NCBI GenBank assembly: GCA_030531005.1
Contig: JAUMTW010000006.1
Span: forward strand, 1 to 64,000
Source of the DNA: Corynebacterium sp.
GTDB lineage: Bacteria; Actinomycetota; Actinomycetes; Mycobacteriales; Mycobacteriaceae
Direction: 5' to 3'
Length of the DNA: 64,000 nt
Below are positions 8,497 through 16,787 of this stretch, in pieces; position 1 is the stretch's first letter, and each line of letters starts with the position of its first letter. Made by a program: the position numbers and the translations under genes. A model generated the notes under the pieces. That model did no database searches, was not told the origin of the DNA, and was given only the letters and a program-made list of their open reading frames with translations.

Positions 8497-10209
8497 TTAT
8501 TCCACTGTGGAATGCCCTGGCAGTTCAGGGCGAATAACCTTACCCATTGGGTTTCGAGGGAAGTCTTCGACGAAGAAGACATCGCGTGGCGCATGGGCCT
8601 CAGAGAGTTCTTGAGCCACGAGGTCCTTGACCGTTTCTGCGCTGAGCTCATCCTTGGTGACACCTTCAGCACGAATAATATAGCAACGCAGCGCTTGCCC
8701 GTACTCTGGATCCTGCACCCCGTGGACATGCACATCATGAATGCGGTCGTCGCGGATCAGCAGATCTTCGATTTCAGTTGGGAAGATCTTCTCACCATAT
8801 TGGGTGATGACGAGGTCATCGGCACGTCCCAGAACCCATAGCTTATTGCCCTTCTTATAGCCTTTATCGCCCATGCGGTGCATGCCGTCGATGGTTGGGA
8901 TATTGATGCTTGGGTCGGTGTAGCCGGCGTACATGTCGTAGGTGGCGGTGTACACCTCGCCGACTTCGCCGTCTGGTACTGGCTTGCCATCTTCACCGAT
9001 GATCTCCACACGGTTACCGGGGTAGACAATTCCGGTCAAGGTAGGATCTGCAGCCAACTGCTCAGCGTTGGAAGCTGCCAATACGGAGGTCTCGGTAGAA
9101 CCATAAGCATTGGTCAGGATGCGGCCGAACTTCTGATTCACTTTTTCAACCTCATAAGGCATGATCTTGGAACCGGAGCACACGATGAACTCTAGGCCGT
9201 TGACATGATCGATGTTCTCTTCATCCAAGTACGAGCAAACCTGGCGCAGACGAGAAGCAGCGGAAGCCCAACCGGTGATCTTGTACTCTTCGATCTCCTT
9301 GACTACTCGGGCTGGATCAAAACGACGCTGGGTCACGATGGTCGAGCCACTGAGCATCAAAATGATCATGAAGCCCCAACCATAGAAGTGGAAGAGTACG
9401 GCAGTAAGCAGGACGGTCATCTCGCGCTGGATTGGCCAAGCAGCAAGTGCAGGGGCAATGCCCTGGCTCGACTTCAGCATGCGGCGTACAACGCCCTTTG
9501 GCATGCCGGTTGTACCGGAGGTCATCACAACGTGCTGAGACAGTGATGGCTTCTTTGGCAAGAAATCATGACCACCTTCGAAGGCAGAGCTTGGGACATT
9601 CGCCTTGTCGATGAGCCGCTGCAAAGTCGGCAGATTATGGTCAGCCGCTTTAAACCCATCCTCTTCGAAGCCAATGATGATATCGGTGTTGGCCTTGGTC
9701 TCATCGGTGAGGCGATCGTAGAAGTTGCTATCAACAATCAAAGTAGGAATCTCGTGGAATTCCAGGATGCGCTGGATTTGTGGGCCAGAACTGTTGGCGT
9801 TGATCATGAAGCTGTTGTAGCCCAGCAGCTGGCGGGCACACAGTGGCAGAATGGCATCGCGTCCGTTCAGTGCCAATACTGCAACGTTGCCACCATCGCG
9901 CACGCCATGCTCCTGTAGGCCATGTGCCAGGCGCACAGTCTGCTCGAAGAGCTCGCGGTAGGTTAGCTGCCCCTTGTCATCAATCAAGGCTTTGGTGTTG
10001 GGGTGTCGGCGTGCAGTATTGGCGAGAATGCCACCTTCCAGGCCACCCCAGCGCTTTTGAGTCTTCTGGTCCTGGATAATGTCCTTCGGGGAACCTAATT
10101 CCAGAACTTTTGCCTTGCGCAGCTGCTGCAAGAAGAAGAGGGATTGGCGGGCAATATAGGACTTCGGGGTATTAAGGTCGTTTTCTGGCTTTAGCGTATA
10201 CTTCGCCAT
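8497..10209 (-). CDS. Acyl-CoA synthetase / AMP-dependent acyl ligase (paralogue 1)
   Basis: This is a 570-residue ANL-superfamily enzyme that adenylates a carboxylic (probably fatty) acid and transfers it to a thiol, normally CoA. Motifs are TSGTTGMPKG (230-239), YGSTET (369-374), the hinge region GRADDLVITQYGEKI (461-475) and the C-terminal lysine in NPMGKVIRPELPG. The ATG is preceded by AGGAG. The gene lies 34 bases downstream of the P450-reductase fusion on the same strand, so the two are very likely an operon and may act on the same fatty acid. It shares the unusual N-terminus (M-x-x-Y-T-L) with the ligases at 17284 and 30672, so they form one lineage. Substrate chain length cannot be read from sequence. 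Confidence 0.9.
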   Translation of the reverse strand: MAKYTLKPENDLNTPKSYIARQSLFFLQQLRKAKVLELGSPKDIIQDQKTQKRWGGLEGGILANTARRHPNTKALIDDKGQLTYRELFEQTVRLAHGLQEHGVRDGGNVAVLALNGRDAILPLCARQLLGYNSFMINANSSGPQIQRILEFHEIPTLIVDSNFYDRLTDETKANTDIIIGFEEDGFKAADHNLPTLQRLIDKANVPSSAFEGGHDFLPKKPSLSQHVVMTSGTTGMPKGVVRRMLKSSQGIAPALAAWPIQREMTVLLTAVLFHFYGWGFMIILMLSGSTIVTQRRFDPARVVKEIEEYKITGWASAASRLRQVCSYLDEENIDHVNGLEFIVCSGSKIMPYEVEKVNQKFGRILTNAYGSTETSVLAASNAEQLAADPTLTGIVYPGNRVEIIGEDGKPVPDGEVGEVYTATYDMYAGYTDPSINIPTIDGMHRMGDKGYKKGNKLWVLGRADDLVITQYGEKIFPTEIEDLLIRDDRIHDVHVHGVQDPEYGQALRCYIIRAEGVTKDELSAETVKDLVAQELSEAHAPRDVFFVEDFPRNPMGKVIRPELPGHSTVE

Positions 10210-10243
10210 AGTCAGGTCTCCTATTTCTTTAGGGGTAGGGGGG

Positions 10244-13200
10244 TTAGCTGAAGAAATCAGTAGCTAAACGTTGGTCATCTTTTTCGAAGCGGCGCAAGGC
10301 AGCGCCAGCTTCACTTTCATCCATGCCATAGTGCAGGGCCGCAATCTGGCCGAGCACTGCGCGGGTATCTTGGGCGAAACCACCGGCAGAGCCACACACG
10401 AAAATACGTACGCGTGGATCTTCCAAAAGTCGTAGAACTTGTTCGCGCTGCTCCCAGAGCAATTGCGGGGCATAGTGCACTTCTGTGTCATTCACGATCT
10501 CCGGCGCTCGCGAGAAAGCTATATGCTGCTCGAGCACGTTTGTTTCGACAAGAGGGGTGAATTCCTCTTGGCAAAGGAGATCGACCTCCGGAGCACGGCA
10601 ACCGTAGTACAAGTGACTTGTAGCCGCCGTGTTACCAGCTGCCGTGATACCGCGATCGATCAAGAAAGCTCGTAATGGGGCAATACCGGAACCTGCACCA
10701 ATGAGTAGCATCGGCACATCCAGATCCGCTTCACCGCGAAATTCTGGCTTGCCGGGCACCACAGCTACGTGGATCTGCGCACCAGGTTCTAAGCCCGCCA
10801 TCCAGGAAGTCGCTACACCGGCATATTCACCGCGGCCACTACGTGCAGGGCCTTGCACTAGTGAAAAGATTAACTGCACGCAGCTTGGATCTTCTTGCGG
10901 GCTACTTGCAATCGAATAACGACGTGGCAGTAGTGGCGGCAGCGCGCTTAAGAACTCGGCGAAGGAGATATTAACAGAGCGATATTCCTCCACTAAATCC
11001 AGCAAGCTACGGCGCTTAGCGGCGATCTCTACGTCGTAGTCGGCAGCAGCAAGCTGCTCTAAGGCCATAGCCTCAGGCGGGCAGGGACAATTCTGGGCAA
11101 GCAATTGGATATGCCGTTTGCCCGCAACCCCGGCGAGCTCTACGAAATTCGTGAGCAGTTCCCAAGCAGAGATAGCTTGTTCAGCAGGCAGATGCTCAGG
11201 AGCATCATGCAAGGTCAATGCAGTATCTGCAGCAAGACCGAAACGGTTAAGTACTCGTTGCACCTGGGCGGCAGAATTCTGTGGCAATACATCGAGGTAG
11301 TCACCAAGCTCATACGTGGCTCCCGCAGGCAGTCCAATCTTAATGGAGTACTTCTGTGAGCTGATGTCCGCAGTATCTTGGGAGACGCGCTGACACGAAT
11401 GCACGACAGCGTTCAAATAGCCAGGAGCATCCGCAGCCTTCAACATCTGCGTACGTGGCGCCTCGCTTGTGCTTACGCTGAGCTGAGAGCCAGTTGCGCC
11501 AACATTGAGTTCCACGCCGGTCGCAGCAGCCACTGCGGGCCAGAGCAGATCCTGCCAATCTTGGAAGGGGCTGAGGTAATCAGTATGCACATCGCCAACA
11601 CCCCGTTCGACGAGGCGCTGGCCTCCACGAGCTGCTAAGGCATCATCAATGAGTGTGGGCACCTTTTGGTAGGTGGCTACCCACTCGATATTGCCCACAC
11701 CGAAGACGCCATAGCGAATATTAGAGAGATCAGCATCAGTATGTGTCAGCCAGGAGACAAACTCCTGGGCATTATCTGGTGGTTCGCCCTCGTAGGAACT
11801 GGTCACGATGAGGTTGAGGTGTTCCGGATTCAAGTTCGCAGCGGCATCATCGAGGTCACGGACTTGGCATTCAAAACCCTGGGAAGCGCCTTTATTTGCC
11901 AATTCTTGGCCAAGGTTGCGACAGATTCCAGCATTCGAGCCAACATAAATGTCGATGTGTTCGCCATTTGGTTCCACAGTGGTTGCGGCAGCAGTAGTGG
12001 TTGATCCGAAGATATCGCCGATCTTATTCTGCAGTACCTCGGCTCCAGGGCTCAAATATGGATGACCCACACGTGGAGTGATGGTAATGCGGAAATTATT
12101 TGGCTTTTGCGCCAAACTACCGGAGGTATCCAACTCGTAGTCATCAGCGAAAGCTACATCGAAATGGCGTACCAAGAGTGAGATGATGATTTTCGCCTCT
12201 TGAAGCGCAAAAGCACGTCCGATACAAGATCGCTGGCCATGGCCAAAGGGCTTCCAAGCATTTGGCGGGATTACATCACCGTTTTCCACGTTGAAGCGCT
12301 CTGGACGGAATGCTTCAGGGTCTTTCCAGACAGCGGGATCGCGGTGCAGGCGCTCTAAAAGGATAAGGATTGTGTCGGAGACATCCACCTCATAGCCTTC
12401 GTGCATGTCATCCTTGCCGATGGTGGTCTTTTCTAGAGGCCGTACTGCATAGGCCCACACAGGTGGGTTCAAGCGCAGGGTCTCGAACATGATCTCATCA
12501 ATATAGGTGAGCTTCTGCAGGTCATCATAGGTAGGGAAGCGATCGCCGAGAACCTCATCGACATGGGTACGTGCCTTCGCAAAAACCTCTGGATTTTCCA
12601 GCAAACGATAAACCACAAAAGCCAACAAGCTAGAGGTGGTTTCGTGACCTGCAATCAAGAAGGTCAACAGCTGGTCACGAATATTTTCATCGCTCAGCGG
12701 AGTTTTGGTTTTCGCGTCCATTGCGCTCAGCATCACATCGAGGAGATCTTCTTCCCCGGGCTTGGATGGATTAGCGCGACGATCAGCCATAAGTTCATCC
12801 ACGAACTTCTTTGCTGTTTGGGTATTGGAGTCGTAGCTGCGCTGGGAGAGCTTCTTGAAGAGATCAGGCAGCAAGGCGCGCGGACCAGTGAGTTCTAGAT
12901 TGCGCTGGAAAGCATTGACGAATGGATGGAACTCTGAAGAATAGAAAGAGTTGAAGCGATAGCTAAACGAAGTCAACGCAATGGTATCCAAGGTGACTCG
13001 AGTAAAGTCTTCTTGGGTATCAATAATCTCGCCTTCAGGCAGGCGGGACCACTTCAGTAGCAGCTGATCGGCGCAATCCACCATGTCACGGAACATACGC
13101 TCCAAAGCGACACGGTTAAAAGCTGGCATCAAGATACGGTGACCTTTTTGCCAATCAAGATTGTCAGTATCTGCGGTAAAAAGACCATTGCCGGCGAATT

Positions 13201-13441
13201 GGCGAATTTCCCGGAAGGAAGCATGTACACGCTTATCAAAGCGTTTTTGGTCGGAAAGCTCATTGACGAGCCGATAGCTGCCGACCATGGTTACAGCGCC
13301 TTCACCTGGGAAGACATGGCGATAATACTCGCCGTACCTTTCAGAGCCCTTAGAAGCCTCATCTTTGAAGCGTAAAGGGTTGAGTTCATAAAGAGTCCCG
13401 AGAACCGGGTAGGGTTGGGGGCCTGGAACTTTTTGTCCCAT
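10244..13441 (-). CDS. Self-sufficient cytochrome P450-reductase fusion, CYP102 (BM3) type
   Basis: This 1065-residue protein joins a fatty-acid-hydroxylase P450 domain (1-460), a flavodoxin-like FMN domain (about 495-640) and an FAD/NADPH reductase domain (about 680-1065). Seen in the P450 part are AGHETT (264-269) for oxygen activation, E320-x-x-R323, and heme ligand C406 in FGHGQRSCIG. In the reductase are RRYSIASS (FAD), IGAGSGIAPLRAF and VFVCGS-like (NADPH) elements. Aligned by eye to BM3, the phenylalanine over the heme is kept (F88). The carboxylate-anchoring Arg47/Tyr51 pair is not (Gly48/Met52). The ATG at 13441 follows AAGGCGG; an upstream in-frame ATG at 13486 has no ribosome site. 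It sits between SGNH hydrolase 1 with its small peptide gene and ligase 1. Confidence 0.93.
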   Translation of the reverse strand: MGQKVPGPQPYPVLGTLYELNPLRFKDEASKGSERYGEYYRHVFPGEGAVTMVGSYRLVNELSDQKRFDKRVHASFREIRQFAGNGLFTADTDNLDWQKGHRILMPAFNRVALERMFRDMVDCADQLLLKWSRLPEGEIIDTQEDFTRVTLDTIALTSFSYRFNSFYSSEFHPFVNAFQRNLELTGPRALLPDLFKKLSQRSYDSNTQTAKKFVDELMADRRANPSKPGEEDLLDVMLSAMDAKTKTPLSDENIRDQLLTFLIAGHETTSSLLAFVVYRLLENPEVFAKARTHVDEVLGDRFPTYDDLQKLTYIDEIMFETLRLNPPVWAYAVRPLEKTTIGKDDMHEGYEVDVSDTILILLERLHRDPAVWKDPEAFRPERFNVENGDVIPPNAWKPFGHGQRSCIGRAFALQEAKIIISLLVRHFDVAFADDYELDTSGSLAQKPNNFRITITPRVGHPYLSPGAEVLQNKIGDIFGSTTTAAATTVEPNGEHIDIYVGSNAGICRNLGQELANKGASQGFECQVRDLDDAAANLNPEHLNLIVTSSYEGEPPDNAQEFVSWLTHTDADLSNIRYGVFGVGNIEWVATYQKVPTLIDDALAARGGQRLVERGVGDVHTDYLSPFQDWQDLLWPAVAAATGVELNVGATGSQLSVSTSEAPRTQMLKAADAPGYLNAVVHSCQRVSQDTADISSQKYSIKIGLPAGATYELGDYLDVLPQNSAAQVQRVLNRFGLAADTALTLHDAPEHLPAEQAISAWELLTNFVELAGVAGKRHIQLLAQNCPCPPEAMALEQLAAADYDVEIAAKRRSLLDLVEEYRSVNISFAEFLSALPPLLPRRYSIASSPQEDPSCVQLIFSLVQGPARSGRGEYAGVATSWMAGLEPGAQIHVAVVPGKPEFRGEADLDVPMLLIGAGSGIAPLRAFLIDRGITAAGNTAATSHLYYGCRAPEVDLLCQEEFTPLVETNVLEQHIAFSRAPEIVNDTEVHYAPQLLWEQREQVLRLLEDPRVRIFVCGSAGGFAQDTRAVLGQIAALHYGMDESEAGAALRRFEKDDQRLATDFFS

Positions 13442-13495
13442 GCAAAAAACCGCCTTATATAAAGCTAGTAGGGGTGTACAAGACATGGTGAACTC

Positions 13496-13518
13496 GTCCC
13501 AGAGAGAGTCTCCGGGAC
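13496..13518 (-). repeat. Short hairpin between small peptide gene 1 and the P450 gene
   Basis: Bases 13496-13505 pair with 13509-13518 over 10 bp (one G-T wobble) with a three-base loop, about 55 bases upstream of the P450 start. It lacks a U-run, so it may stabilise or separate transcripts rather than terminate them. Confidence 0.4.
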
Positions 13519-13565
13519 GGCCAGGGTTAGAGGTACACCTCCGTGTTTAGGAAAGACCTGCAGAA

Positions 13566-13694
13566 TTAGAGGAAGTACTGCAGATAGGGGACCGTATTCG
13601 CAAGTTGGGTCGCCCAGTCATTCAGGTTCAATACACCCGTGACAAAAAATGGGGGAGTCTGGGGCGCCAAGGAGAGCAAAGTATCAATATTCAT
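13566..13694 (-). CDS. Small acidic, mostly apolar peptide (42 residues) downstream of SGNH hydrolase 1
   Basis: The start ATG at 13694 is preceded by GGCAGGA and lies 25 bases after the stop of the SGNH hydrolase gene on the same strand; the stop is at 13566-13568. The 42-residue product has two Asp, no Lys, Arg, His or Cys, one Trp (in N-D-W-A-T-Q-L-A) and many Leu/Phe/Val/Pro. It has no signal peptide. A gene of the same size and character follows the second SGNH hydrolase at 29409-29543, which argues that both are real. By size, acidity and lack of leader they resemble corynebacterial PorA/PorH-type outer-membrane peptides, but I see no clear sequence match. Function unknown. Confidence 0.6.
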   Translation of the reverse strand: MNIDTLLSLAPQTPPFFVTGVLNLNDWATQLANTVPYLQYFL

Positions 13695-13719
13695 GGGGTC
13701 CTGCCTTCAGGGAGTGTGT

Positions 13720-14598
13720 TTACAGAACGCTCTGGATGCGGTCGGCGTAGTACTGGTTGCCATTAGCGGTGAGGTGACCCCACAACTGGTGTTCGGCACT
13801 ATCAATGAGGGCAGCGGAATAACGCTCTGGGTTGTTGCTGCAACCGTTGTTGTTATTCGCGACGTTGATCTCCTCTTTCATATCCAAGTACGTGATACCC
13901 AATTGGCTGGTGATGGTGCGCTGCCAATCCTGGATCTCGTTTTGTGCGAAAGTGAAGAACGGACTGTAAATGTGCGAAGTCAGGCCAAGCACATTGGTAG
14001 GGCAGATATTGTTCTGACCATCGGTCAGATCAGGGTATCCGGCCATGATGATGCGGGCATTAGGCGCAGCAGCACGGATGCGTTGTACTTGAGCCTCCAT
14101 AGCTGCGCTGGCTTCTGCCTTGCGCTGTTCAACTGGCTTTTCTCGATCAGGGTCCTGGTAGAAGTCATTGTAACCAAAGGTCATGGTTACAACGCGCGTA
14201 TCCGCATTTAGTGCACCTTGCTCGATGGCATTAGTGGTCTGGAATTCCAGGTTAGTGCCCATTACAGGAGCTACTTCTACGGTGCCACCGGCACATGCGT
14301 AATTTTCTACCGGCAGGCCCAATTGCTGGCCGAGTCGAATTGGGAAATTATCTGCGCCATTGACGCACTTCCCAGGTGCTGTTGGAGGGATATTTAATTG
14401 CTCCCGCAGTTCTGGGTTATTAGCGGCAGCCAACTCAAGATTATTAGGATTCGCGCTCAAGGAATCACCAAGGGCGACAATGTTGGCTGTTTGTGCGCTG
14501 GCATTGGGGATAGCCTGCGTTCCAAGTCCAAATACCAAAAGGGCTGCAGTAACTACGCTGCCGACCCTCTTAGGAAATTGGCGGGTATGAATTTCCAT
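13720..14598 (-). CDS. Secreted SGNH/GDSL-family hydrolase (paralogue 1)
   Basis: The 292-residue precursor has a basic start, a hydrophobic segment and a likely cleavage after A-S-A near residue 35. Catalytic elements are the GDSL block with Ser46, the oxyanion block G-Y-N144-D, and a C-terminal His275 in GHLTANG. The Asp normally three residues before that His (D-x-x-H) is Leu here, and also in the paralogue at 29559. Four Cys probably form two disulfides in the periplasm or outside. I chose ATG 14598 because GGAG precedes it; TTG 14616 and ATG 14610 are alternatives. The likely role is esterase or lipase action on lipids or mycolates; the substrate is inferred only. The small peptide gene, the P450 fusion and ligase 1 follow in the same direction. 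Confidence 0.85.
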   Translation of the reverse strand: MEIHTRQFPKRVGSVVTAALLVFGLGTQAIPNASAQTANIVALGDSLSANPNNLELAAANNPELREQLNIPPTAPGKCVNGADNFPIRLGQQLGLPVENYACAGGTVEVAPVMGTNLEFQTTNAIEQGALNADTRVVTMTFGYNDFYQDPDREKPVEQRKAEASAAMEAQVQRIRAAAPNARIIMAGYPDLTDGQNNICPTNVLGLTSHIYSPFFTFAQNEIQDWQRTITSQLGITYLDMKEEINVANNNNGCSNNPERYSAALIDSAEHQLWGHLTANGNQYYADRIQSVL

Positions 14599-15110
14599 AG
14601 ATGTCTCCATTTTCAATTGAAAGTCGCGGGATTAAAGCGACAGCCGCATTTGCTCTCTCCTTCAAATGCAGAAGTCTTCCCGTGGTCATGGTAACCATTA
14701 CCGATATCGTAAGGCAATCCCGTGGTGTTACCTTTGGTAATGATGTGAATGATCTAAATACATGTTGACATGCGATTTTTGGGCTGAAATGTCAAAATTT
14801 TGGGTTTTTATTTTGTGGCAAAAACACGATACGTTTTAGTGATTTGAGGAGTGAAAACTTAATAATGATACCGTGGTCTACCATTCTTGTAACATATTTA
14901 GCCGTCGACTGACGTTGACTGATTTGTTCGAAGTATGATGTTGTACGCTGTTTGTCGCCGCAGGGTATTGGCAAATTATTCACTAGGGTGGGTAGCCTAA
15001 TTGCTGTTCGCCGCCTGTGGTCTACATTCGGTCCATGCTTGGCGGCTATTCTCACCCAAAAAATTGCAGCAGTCGCAGTGTTAAGGGGCTGAAAATCCTA
15101 GATTAAAAAC
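14599..15110. other. Upstream region of SGNH hydrolase 1, no gene seen
   Basis: About 510 bases, AT-rich between 14750 and 14900. It contains the paired inverted repeats listed separately, and CATGT-TG-ACATG at 14761-14772. A strong ribosome-site-like GAAGGAGAG near 14667 (minus) is followed by ATG and a stop after five codons. No longer coding region is credible. Confidence 0.6.
14690..14740 (-). promoter_or_regulatory. Two inverted repeats of TTACC/GGTAA, candidate operators of SGNH hydrolase 1
   Basis: GGTAA-CCA-TTACC spans 14690-14702 and TTACC-TTT-GGTAA spans 14728-14740. Both are perfect 5-bp arms around 3 bases, and each is preceded by CCCGTGGT. They lie 90-145 bases upstream of the hydrolase start. 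The repeated arrangement suggests a dimeric regulator binding twice. The regulator is unknown. Confidence 0.45.
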
Positions 15111-15145
15111 AAAAAAGGCTTCTTACCAGTGAAGGTAAAAAGCCT
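15107..15145 (-). terminator. Intrinsic terminator after tRNA-Ala
   Basis: The stem 15116-15127/15134-15145 (12 bp, one wobble) with a six-base loop is followed, on the minus strand, by a U-rich tail (15107-15115). It lies five bases past the tRNA 3' end. Confidence 0.85.
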
Positions 15146-15150
15146 AGAAG

Positions 15151-15223
15151 TGGAGCTAACGGGATTCGAACCCGTGACCCCCACACTGCCAGTGTGATGC
15201 GCTACCAGCTGCGCCATAGCCCC
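15151..15223 (-). tRNA. tRNA-Ala (anticodon GGC)
   Basis: A full cloverleaf is readable on the minus strand. The acceptor stem GGGGCTA pairs with TAGCTCC and includes the G3-U70 wobble that identifies alanine tRNAs. The anticodon loop CTGGCAG gives GGC, the T-arm carries GTTCGAATC, and the discriminator base is A. The 3' CCA is not encoded. Confidence 0.95.
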
Positions 15224-15302
15224 GTAACTGTTTTGTATTAACAGCACTCGCATAAGCATACACAGCGATACTCACTTTGACAAACATGCAGTTTGTAGGC
15301 AT

Positions 15303-15338
15303 AAAAAAGAACTCCCAAGCCTATTGTGGCTTGGGAGT
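15303..15338 (-). terminator. Intrinsic terminator after the DsbA-like gene
   Basis: A perfect 11-bp stem (15311-15321 with 15328-15338), loop of six, followed by six U on the minus strand at 15303-15308. Confidence 0.85.
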
Positions 15339-15363
15339 GGAGCGCTTGTGCCCGCGGCGCGAC

Positions 15364-16239
15364 TTAGTTGGAGCTTACAGCAGAGCTCACGGCATCGGTA
15401 GCTTCTTCGATGGCGGAAGAAGCTGTCTCGGAAGCTTTGCTGGCTGCGGAAGAAGCTGTCTCGGAAGCAGACTCGACGCTGGAGCTAGCAGCAGTGGAAT
15501 CACCAGTCGTCTCACGGGCGATGCTGACCCAGTTCTGCAGCTCACTGGAGTCAACCTCTTCGCCGTTGATAAATACGTGTGGGGAAGAAACACTGCCAAT
15601 GGCGGCTTCTAGGCGGTCTGCATTAGCCTCGGCGTCGGCAGCGAACTCCTCTTGGTGCTTGAAGTCACGGATAGCGCTAACAGCGTCATCGGAAGCACCG
15701 AACTCGGCTGCAGCATCGGCCAGCTTATTGAGGTCGAAGTTGTTATAAACTTCGGTTTGTTCCTCCAGAGCCATGGCGCGCAGGTTCCAGTAGGCATTGG
15801 CATCGCCATCAGCGGCCAGGGCGTAGGCGGAAGCGCCTACGCGGTTGGAGTTGCCATCAGTCTGGCCGCGGTCCATGAAGTTCAAATCGCGGATATGCAC
15901 AATGATGTCACCATCTTCGATGGCAGAAAGCATATCGGCATCTGTTGCGGTAGCCAGTTCAGCACAGTGCTGGCAGGAGAAGTCTTCGTAGATCTCGACA
16001 ACGGTAGCGTCGTCCTTGGTGTTTTCACTGGTGATGACCACAGACTCATCATCGAGTTCGACTTCGACATTGGTGGAAACTTGGTTCCAGTCAGTTGCGA
16101 TGCTTTCGGAGTCGGAACCACGGTTGGCCCAAACAATGTAGCCGATTACGGCGATGATGATGACGATAAGTGTGATCATGGCCCACATGAAACCATGGGA
16201 GTTTTCATTAGGGTTGATCACATTGGATTTCTTGCTCAC
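15364..16239 (-). CDS. Membrane-anchored DsbA-like thioredoxin-fold protein
   Basis: This is a 291-residue protein with one N-terminal membrane helix (about 17-37) and an extracytoplasmic thioredoxin-like domain (about 70-240) carrying the redox pair C89-Q-H-C92. A cis-proline region (S-S-P-H-V-F-I-N-G) lies near residue 217. The family oxidises or reduces disulfides in exported proteins. The last ~45 residues are a low-complexity Ser/Ala/Glu repeat (S-E-T-A-S-S-A units) that may be a cell-wall spacer. It is the second gene after a MauE/DoxX-like membrane protein, 59 bases downstream. That pairing is seen for membrane electron carriers that recycle thioredoxin-fold partners. Secreted multi-Cys proteins such as the SGNH hydrolases could be clients (inference). 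Confidence 0.85.
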   Translation of the reverse strand: MSKKSNVINPNENSHGFMWAMITLIVIIIAVIGYIVWANRGSDSESIATDWNQVSTNVEVELDDESVVITSENTKDDATVVEIYEDFSCQHCAELATATDADMLSAIEDGDIIVHIRDLNFMDRGQTDGNSNRVGASAYALAADGDANAYWNLRAMALEEQTEVYNNFDLNKLADAAAEFGASDDAVSAIRDFKHQEEFAADAEANADRLEAAIGSVSSPHVFINGEEVDSSELQNWVSIARETTGDSTAASSSVESASETASSAASKASETASSAIEEATDAVSSAVSSN

Positions 16240-16298
16240 TATCGTAACTTTCTATGTGAGTGTTGATCGAAATGGATATTGGCGATTGTAGGCCAATT

Positions 16299-16787
16299 TT
16301 ATCGGGGTGTATAGAGCGCGAAGCGGCGGTATGGCCTCAAGGCAGTCCACAGTGTTAACAGCATAAAGAAGGCATCGCGCACAAGGGTGCGGCCGTAATC
16401 CATGCCGATGCCGTCTTCGTTTGAGGCCTCGAAGCAGCCGCAATCAATATTGAGTCCGCGAGCCCATGCCTGGGCGATCCCGATCATGAATAGTGCGAGA
16501 ACAAAGGCCGCGACCCAGCTCGAGTGGCGCAAGAACAGGCCGAAGAGCAGCAGTAAGCCGCCGGCGATCTCCAGGGGAGCGATGAGCTGGGCTAAATAAT
16601 TGGACCAGGTTTCGGTGAAGATTTCGTAGCCTTGGATGGACTGGGCAGAGGTCATCTCATTGCCCAATTTGCTGATGCCAGCATCAAGCCAGATATAGGC
16701 CATGTAGAACCGGGCAAAAGCACTGATGATATCGAGGAGGATTTCCTGGATGGAACGCTTTCCGGTTGAATGTGCAATTTCGGACAT
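16299..16787 (-). CDS. MauE/DoxX-family membrane protein, likely redox partner of the DsbA-like protein
   Basis: This 162-residue protein has four hydrophobic helices. An early Y-I-W-L-D-A-G-I-S-K-L motif is typical of the DoxX/MauE group. A Cys pair, D-C-G-C-F, follows the third helix, as in MauE-like proteins that move electrons to periplasmic thiol-disulfide proteins. It starts with ATG at 16787 and is co-directional with the DsbA-like gene. The assignment to a thiol-redox pair rests on the Cys pair and the neighbour. Confidence 0.75.
   Translation of the reverse strand: MSEIAHSTGKRSIQEILLDIISAFARFYMAYIWLDAGISKLGNEMTSAQSIQGYEIFTETWSNYLAQLIAPLEIAGGLLLLFGLFLRHSSWVAAFVLALFMIGIAQAWARGLNIDCGCFEASNEDGIGMDYGRTLVRDAFFMLLTLWTALRPYRRFALYTPR

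Noticed and set aside
14640..14670. Five-codon leader peptide before SGNH hydrolase 1
   Set aside because: There is a strong ribosome-like site followed by ATG and an early stop on the minus strand, but no attenuator structure follows and the peptide has no codon bias suggestive of sensing.
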